From positions 1-10,959 of the forward strand of contig DIUC01000037.1 in assembly GCA_002435785.1 (NCBI GenBank): a stretch of 10,959 nt of DNA. Direction: 5' to 3'. A model generated the notes under the pieces. That model saw only the letters and a program-made list of their open reading frames with translations, was not told the origin of the DNA and made no database searches. The translations under genes were made by a program, and so were the position numbers. The first letter of the stretch is position 1; each line of letters begins with the position of its first letter. This document shows, piece by piece, positions 6,530 to 10,959 of this stretch. This DNA is from Saprospiraceae bacterium UBA6168 (GTDB lineage: Bacteria; Bacteroidota; Bacteroidia; Chitinophagales; Saprospiraceae).

Positions 6530-7645
6530 ATGAGCAAAGACACCCAATTCAATTACATCACCTACGGTGCAAAAACCCATGCGGACAACATCCAGGGGTT
6601 CTTGTCGCACCTGCTGCATCAACTAAAAAACTCGGACGACCAGCACCGGGTGACGCCCCTCTGCATCTGGGGCATGCACGGCATCGGCAAGACCGAACTC
6701 GTGCAGGCATTTGCGAAGGAAAACGGCTGCCAGTGTACCTACATCGCCCCGGCGCAGTTCGAGGAAATGGGCGACCTGCTCGGCCTGCCCGCCGCCGACG
6801 CATCGGGCACCCGCACCAAGTTCCTGCCGCCCGCTTGGGTGCCACGGGAACCCGGCCCCGGCATATTCCTCATTGACGACGTGAACCGGGCCGACGACCG
6901 CATCCTCCGGGGCATCATGCAGTTGCTCCAAAACCACGAACTGGTGAGCTGGCGGCTGCCCGAAAAATGGATGATGGTGCTGACCGCCAACCCCGACGGC
7001 GGCGATTATTCGGTCACGACGATGGACGACGCCATGATAACCCGGATGCTGCACGTGACCATGCAGTACGACGTAAAGGCATGGGCACGTTGGGCCGAGA
7101 AGGCGGGCATTGACTCACGGGGCATTTCCTTCGTGCTGACCTACCCGGAGGTGGTGAACAGCCGCCGCACCACGCCCCGCTCGCTGGTGCAGTTTTTCAA
7201 CACCATCCAAAGCATCGAGGAATTGAAGGCCGACCTCGAACTGGTGCGCATGTTAGCCGAGGGCTGCCTCGACCGGGAGACGGCGGTGGCCTTCACCAAT
7301 TTCGTCAACATGGACCTGAGCAAGCTCATCCCCGCCAAGGAAATCCTCCATGCCAAGACCTTCGACGACATCGAGCGGCGCATCAACACACTGGTAAACG
7401 GTACGCCCAAGCGCCTCGACATCCTCTCCGTCATCATGACCCGGCTGGCCAACTACCTGCTCTACATGGGGGAAAAACTCGACGACAAAATGTTCGACAA
7501 CCTGCGCCGCTTCATCCTCATGCCCGTCATCCCGAACGACCTGCGGCTGGGCATGGCGCAAGACCTCGTCAAGTCCAACCGAAGCGACCTGAAACGCCTA
7601 TATGCTATACCGGAAGTGGGGAAATTGATTTTGGCGAAGATGTGA
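6530..7645 (+). CDS. MoxR-type AAA+ ATPase
   Basis: A 371-residue ATPase that should form a ring and remodel protein targets with a VWA-domain partner. Walker A is GMHGIGKT at residues 48-55. Walker B is FLIDDVNRA with acidic residues 116-117. The sensor-1 asparagine is N154 in LTANPDGG, and R217 in TTPRSLVQF fits the sensor-2 arginine of MoxR proteins. The C-terminal third is helical, ending with a lid-like segment; no extra domain is seen. The start at ATG 6530 follows an AT-rich stretch without a Shine-Dalgarno, common in Bacteroidota. Base composition is visibly more GC-rich than the RAYT gene. The VWA/metallopeptidase gene lies 254 bases upstream and LRR2 58 bases downstream, so these are probably one functional set. 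Confidence 0.93.
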   Translation: MSKDTQFNYITYGAKTHADNIQGFLSHLLHQLKNSDDQHRVTPLCIWGMHGIGKTELVQAFAKENGCQCTYIAPAQFEEMGDLLGLPAADASGTRTKFLPPAWVPREPGPGIFLIDDVNRADDRILRGIMQLLQNHELVSWRLPEKWMMVLTANPDGGDYSVTTMDDAMITRMLHVTMQYDVKAWARWAEKAGIDSRGISFVLTYPEVVNSRRTTPRSLVQFFNTIQSIEELKADLELVRMLAEGCLDRETAVAFTNFVNMDLSKLIPAKEILHAKTFDDIERRINTLVNGTPKRLDILSVIMTRLANYLLYMGEKLDDKMFDNLRRFILMPVIPNDLRLGMAQDLVKSNRSDLKRLYAIPEVGKLILAKM

Positions 7646-7654
7646 GGTTTTAAA

Positions 7655-7681
7655 GTCGGGGAGGTTCAGAATTTCTCCGAC
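7655..7681 (+). other. small hairpin between MoxR and LRR2 genes
   Basis: GTCGGGGAG (7655-7663) and CTCCGAC (7675-7681) can pair with a two-base bulge around an 11-base loop. No T-run follows, so intrinsic termination is not expected. The flanking block GGTTTTAAAGTCGGGGAGG resembles GGTTTTAGTTCAAAGCCGGGGAGG at 25-48, suggesting a short dispersed intergenic repeat. Confidence 0.25.
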
Positions 7682-7703
7682 GTTTAACTCAAAACAAAAC
7701 CCA

Positions 7704-10376
7704 ATGCTTAAAAAAATCATCAGACTGCTGACAGGCAACAAAAAGGAAACACATGCGCAAGCCCCTGTCTCTCTGCCGCCGGCGGTAGCACAGGCGAAGG
7801 CGCAGAAACCCATTGCGGCAGCACCCAACCCTGCCCAAAAATCGGCAATACCGGAACCTCCGGCACAGGCGTTCAAGCCTGAAACGCCTGCGGCAACGCC
7901 CAAGCCCGAAGAAGCACTGTCAACTGTTGATTTATCACAATACCTCCATTCAAACGACAAGTTTTTGACCATCAATGACTACGGCGGAGCTTTGAAAAGC
8001 ATGCCCGAAGATTTGTTCGCAGGCCATGAAAACATAGAGGGCCTTGCCCTGCACATCAAAAACGTGGCGGAGCTTCCCACTTCGATAAATGGCCTGAAAA
8101 AGCTGAAATCCATCAGCCTTTACTGCGTCAAGCTCAAGCAGTTGCCGGATTTCGTGCTTGAAAACAAAAACCTCGAAAGCCTGCACGTCCACTGCCCGCA
8201 GATGCGGTTGGAAGAGCGTTTTGCGCAGCTAAAAAAATTGGAAAATCTCCGCTCGCTGGCCCTGACGGGCTATTATGGCAACAAATGGCCGACCTTGCTG
8301 GAAACCTTCCAGCAATTGCGCCAACTCACGGTTTACTTTGACGACGAAAAGACCGACCAATTGGAAATGGTGCGGAGCATCGGCAGGATGCAATGGCTGG
8401 AAGAACTTGAGTTCCGAAGTCGCCTCAACTTGGCACGGATTGGCAGCGAGATAACGGCCCTTGACCATTTGACCCGCATCAGCACTGGCGGCGAGACGCC
8501 TCAGTCCCGCACCGATTTTTTGCACTGGGGCTTGCTGCGGCACGTGTCTTTCCACAGGCTCAATTATAGGGCTGGCGAGAAGACTTTCGACGACTTCAAG
8601 GCAGCGATTCAACATGACGGTTTTGACGATGATACCCGCAGGTTGTTGTTCGGCATTTTTGCCAAAAACCTTACGGCGGCAAAGGCATTGCTGCCAAACC
8701 GGCTGCTGGAAGCGCAGGAAAATGGGCAAACGGCAAGTTTCCATTTTGCCTACAAGCCAGCCAAAGACCTGCTGACGAGGGCCAAGGAGCAAGGTGGCAG
8801 CGGCCCCGTCCGGTGGTTGGAGCAGCCGGAGGCGGAGAGTTTTTGCATCATCGGCCACCAGAACGAGTTCGGGGAGGTGCTGGAACTTTTGCGGAGCGGA
8901 AAAAAAATACTGCTCGAAGACCACCTGAAGGAATGGCTGACGGCTGTGGAAGACCCGTGGCTGCGGCAAACCGAAAGCCGGGAAGCCAGCGAGCAGGTGT
9001 ATCGCCTGCTGACCAGCCACCAGGTTGAAAACTACCTGCTGGCTTTCCAGATAATCGAGGGCGGCGGCGCCAATGACGAACTGGTGAGCATGATAGCCGC
9101 CATCATGCTCTCGCACCCCGACCAAAAGGTGGCCAAGGCTGCCGAAAAATTGTTCGCCAAAGTGGGGCCGTCCAATGCCCTGACCATTTTCAAACAAAAG
9201 AAAATCAGCTTGCGCAGGTCGGGCGACACAGTGAAAACGCTCAACCGGTTGTTCCAAACGGACATCGGCATACCGGCCATCCCCTTCCGCCTCATGCACG
9301 GGCTGATTGCGGTCGAAAACCCCGTGATAAAGGATGTGGAGCCTGGTGAATTGAGCTTCAAGGACTGCCAGTTCAATGAGGCTTTCCCTGCCTGCGCCCG
9401 GTTTTTCGAGTCCTTCCAAGCAGTGGATTTCAGCCGCAGCAAAGGGCTGGACGTGGCCGGGGCGCTCCGCAACATGGGGCATTGGCCGTCCCTCCGACGA
9501 TTGGATTTCAGCGGCTGCCACTATCGAATACCTGCCTCTATCGGCAATTTCAAGCACCTGACGCACCTTGACCTCACTTCCAATGTTTTGGAGGATGCCC
9601 CGGCACTGGGCCTATTGACCAACTTGGTTGAGCTGAATGTGGAGGGGTGCAAAATCAAGTCGTGGCATTGGCTCGGCAGGCTTGAGCACCTGGAAACGTT
9701 GAACATGGCCCGGAACGAACTCGTATCGTTGCCAAAGGAACTGGCGGGCATGTCGGGGCTTCGGTCGCTTTCCTTGCGCCAAAACAAGCTGCAAAGCATT
9801 GAAGAAACGCTGTTTTCGCTGTTCTTCCTATCCGACCTCGACCTTTCCAACAACAAAATCAGCGAGCTGGATTACCGCCTTTTTTCCAAATTTCCATTGA
9901 ACAAACTGTCCCTCCGCTCGAACAAAATCAGTCAGTTCGACCCTGCGAAAGTGACGGTTGCCACCGGTGGCAGCCCCTGTGACGTTTGGGAATTGAATAT
10001 CGCTGGCAACGCCCTGACCGAGTTCCGGGTGACAAAAAACTTGTTTTCCCGTTTGTCCATCCTTGATATTTCCAAGAACAAAATCAGTGTACTGGATGAT
10101 GGTATTTTCCAGTTCACGGGTGTGAAAAACCTGTTTGCTTCAGACAATCAAATTGCTGAAATACCGCCCTCCATCGCTGGGAAATACCTACAGAAATTGT
10201 TTTTGGACAAAAACCGGATAGCCGTGCTGCCGGAGCATTTCAGCACAGCCCATATCGAGAACTGCGATTTGCGGTTTAACCAAATCGAAAAAATACCCGA
10301 TAGTTTCAAGCGAAAAGACAAGGATGATTTTTCGAGACTGTACTGGAAATTGGACAACAATCCGGTGGGGAGGTAA
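7704..10376 (+). CDS. LRR / BRCT-like / HEAT-like protein (LRR2)
   Basis: An 890-residue paralogue of LRR1. The N-terminus (MLKKIIRLLTGNKKE) is basic and amphipathic, followed by a Pro/Ala-rich linker to about residue 72; LRR1 lacks both. Residues about 97-250 form a short LRR block. Residues about 343-408 align with the BRCT-like part of LRR1 but are more degraded, ending in LLEDHLKE (404-411). A HEAT-like helical segment follows, with IEGGGA at 451-456. Residues about 564-875 form a regular second LRR block (e.g. LETLNMARNELVSLP). There is no signal sequence or membrane span and no catalytic motif. It follows the MoxR gene by 58 bases and is probably co-transcribed. I infer a recognition or scaffold partner for the ATPase/peptidase pair, perhaps for a different target or location than LRR1. 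Confidence 0.9.
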   Translation: MLKKIIRLLTGNKKETHAQAPVSLPPAVAQAKAQKPIAAAPNPAQKSAIPEPPAQAFKPETPAATPKPEEALSTVDLSQYLHSNDKFLTINDYGGALKSMPEDLFAGHENIEGLALHIKNVAELPTSINGLKKLKSISLYCVKLKQLPDFVLENKNLESLHVHCPQMRLEERFAQLKKLENLRSLALTGYYGNKWPTLLETFQQLRQLTVYFDDEKTDQLEMVRSIGRMQWLEELEFRSRLNLARIGSEITALDHLTRISTGGETPQSRTDFLHWGLLRHVSFHRLNYRAGEKTFDDFKAAIQHDGFDDDTRRLLFGIFAKNLTAAKALLPNRLLEAQENGQTASFHFAYKPAKDLLTRAKEQGGSGPVRWLEQPEAESFCIIGHQNEFGEVLELLRSGKKILLEDHLKEWLTAVEDPWLRQTESREASEQVYRLLTSHQVENYLLAFQIIEGGGANDELVSMIAAIMLSHPDQKVAKAAEKLFAKVGPSNALTIFKQKKISLRRSGDTVKTLNRLFQTDIGIPAIPFRLMHGLIAVENPVIKDVEPGELSFKDCQFNEAFPACARFFESFQAVDFSRSKGLDVAGALRNMGHWPSLRRLDFSGCHYRIPASIGNFKHLTHLDLTSNVLEDAPALGLLTNLVELNVEGCKIKSWHWLGRLEHLETLNMARNELVSLPKELAGMSGLRSLSLRQNKLQSIEETLFSLFFLSDLDLSNNKISELDYRLFSKFPLNKLSLRSNKISQFDPAKVTVATGGSPCDVWELNIAGNALTEFRVTKNLFSRLSILDISKNKISVLDDGIFQFTGVKNLFASDNQIAEIPPSIAGKYLQKLFLDKNRIAVLPEHFSTAHIENCDLRFNQIEKIPDSFKRKDKDDFSRLYWKLDNNPVGR

Positions 10377-10743
10377 TCGTTGTTGCAATGAGGAAAGTTT
10401 TAGCTTTATTCGTGTTCTAAAATGGTTTCAACCTATAATTAGGTTAGCTTCCATCACATTCATGGTTTTCTTGTCGGCCTGCGCTACAAGCCGATTCGTA
10501 AGCTCAGACCTCACCCCCGAAGGCTCCTTTAGCTCTAATTGCGAAGGCCCCAACGTGGACAAAGCGGGCAACCTTTACGTCGTCAATTACCAAAAAGATG
10601 GCACGGTGGGCATCATCACACCAGCTGGCAAGGCTTCTGTTTTCGTGGAATTGCCAGCGGGCAGCACGGCCAACGCCATCCGTTTTGACAGCAAGGGAGC
10701 AGCTCTACGAACTAAAAATTTAACACATTCAAAAAATCATTGA
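10324..10743 (+). pseudogene. SMP-30/gluconolactonase-like lipoprotein, truncated by an IS
   Basis: The frame encodes the start of a beta-propeller protein of the SMP-30/gluconolactonase/LRE-like type. A hydrophobic stretch ending in the lipobox FLSAC (cysteine at about 10477) is followed by LTPEGSF, CEGPNVDKAGNLYVVNY, TPAGKASVFVELP and AIRFDSKG, which resemble the family's first blades. Similarity stops at about 10698; the last 14 codons (GCA at 10699 onward) are IS-derived, ending at TGA 10741-10743. Most of the propeller is missing, so the product is non-functional. The start is unclear: ATG 10324 overlaps LRR2 by 53 bases and would put about 30 residues before the signal, while ATG 10462 leaves too short a signal. 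An ATG at 10388 in another frame gives MRKVLALFVF then stop, hinting at an additional frameshift. Unrelated in function to the upstream genes. Confidence 0.7.
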
Positions 10744-10765
10744 AAGCGTTCATTGAAACAAGGAA

Positions 10766-10773
10766 TAACTTTG
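10766..10773 (+). promoter_or_regulatory. candidate -7 box for the IS transposase
   Basis: TAACTTTG matches TAnnTTTG exactly, 17 bases before the transposase ATG. Upstream TTG triplets (10740-10742, 10753-10755) are not at the ideal distance, so the -33 element is uncertain. A start near 10780 would give a very short leader. Confidence 0.35.
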
Positions 10774-10789
10774 CGGGAAAGCGACACCC

Positions 10790-10959
10790 ATGTTTGATTA
10801 TTTAGTAAGCAAGGTACATGAAACTGTCGGCCAAATGGCCGACCACCGCAAGACAGACAGGGGGCATGACCTTTCAGGCGTGGTAATGAGCGCCTTTGCC
10901 ATGTTCAGCCTGAAAGACCCCTCGTTGTTGGCCTTCAAGAACAACTTTGAGGTACGGCA
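10790..10959 (+). CDS. IS transposase, N-terminal fragment (runs off window)
   Basis: The frame from ATG 10790 stays open to the window end (56 codons). It begins MFDYLVSKVHETVGQM, then ADHRK and MSAFAMFSLKDPSLLAF. This N-terminal pattern (a DHR-K segment followed by SAFAMFSLKDPSLL) is one I associate with DDE-type transposases of a widespread IS group; the catalytic residues would lie downstream and are not visible, so I do not name the family. It sits just inside the element that cuts the lipoprotein gene. A weak GGGAAAG stretch at 10776-10782 may serve as ribosome-binding site. Whether the full gene is intact cannot be judged. Confidence 0.75.
   Translation, partial: MFDYLVSKVHETVGQMADHRKTDRGHDLSGVVMSAFAMFSLKDPSLLAFKNNFEVR

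Larger units (their letters stand above)
10699..10959 (+). mobile_element. left part of an insertion sequence
   Basis: The reading of the lipoprotein gene breaks at about 10698 and a transposase frame opens 92 bases later, so an IS end lies near 10696-10700. The right end, terminal inverted repeat and target duplication lie outside the window, so the exact border and family cannot be fixed. The leader is AT-rich and holds a promoter-like box at 10766-10773. Confidence 0.6.

Noticed and set aside
8229..9566. 445-residue open frame on the minus strand
   Set aside because: It lies fully inside the LRR2 gene on the opposite strand, has low-complexity His/Gln/Leu-rich composition typical of an antisense shadow, and shows no recognisable domain.
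345..10376. WGR/DUF4132 MolR-like identity for the LRR proteins
   Set aside because: Some MoxR/VWA loci carry such proteins, but I see no WGR motif here; the segment fits a BRCT-like pattern better.

Overview
The window looks like a chromosomal accessory region of a member of the Bacteroidota, possibly Saprospiria-like. The pointers are indirect: several exact TAnnTTTG boxes (the Bacteroidota -7 promoter element) lie upstream of genes, start codons mostly lack Shine-Dalgarno sequences, and the gene families fit. Taxonomy is inference; there is no rRNA or marker gene. Almost all the coding capacity is on the + strand.

Layout. Positions 1-344 are mostly non-coding, with one doubtful 38-residue minus-strand ORF and a weak promoter candidate. 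From 345 to 10376 runs a co-oriented gene set: a 1253-residue leucine-rich-repeat protein (LRR1); a REP-associated tyrosine transposase (RAYT) framed on each side by a triad of short palindromes; a protein with an HExxH metallopeptidase domain and a VWA-like domain; a MoxR-type AAA+ ATPase; and a second, 890-residue LRR protein (LRR2). After LRR2 comes the 5' part of an SMP-30/gluconolactonase-like lipoprotein gene. It breaks off at about 10698, where an insertion sequence begins; the IS transposase (from 10790) runs off the window.

How the genes may work together. A MoxR AAA+ ATPase next to a VWA-domain protein is a well-known pairing in which the ATPase remodels targets together with its MIDAS-bearing partner. 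Here the VWA partner carries an intact zinc-metallopeptidase motif. The pair is bracketed by two large paralogous proteins with the same architecture: LRR block, a divergent BRCT-like segment, a HEAT-like helical segment with a shared IEGGGA motif, then a second LRR block. The most interesting reading is a four-gene system with two recognition or scaffold proteins, one ATPase and one peptidase/VWA effector. Its function (protein quality control, stress response or conflict/defence) cannot be read from the sequence.

Mobile and repeated DNA. The RAYT unit (4109-5041) sits between LRR1 and the VWA gene. A second, unrelated long inverted repeat (6387-6454) lies between the VWA and MoxR genes. Both could alter expression across the operon. 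No rRNA, tRNA, CRISPR array or origin was seen.
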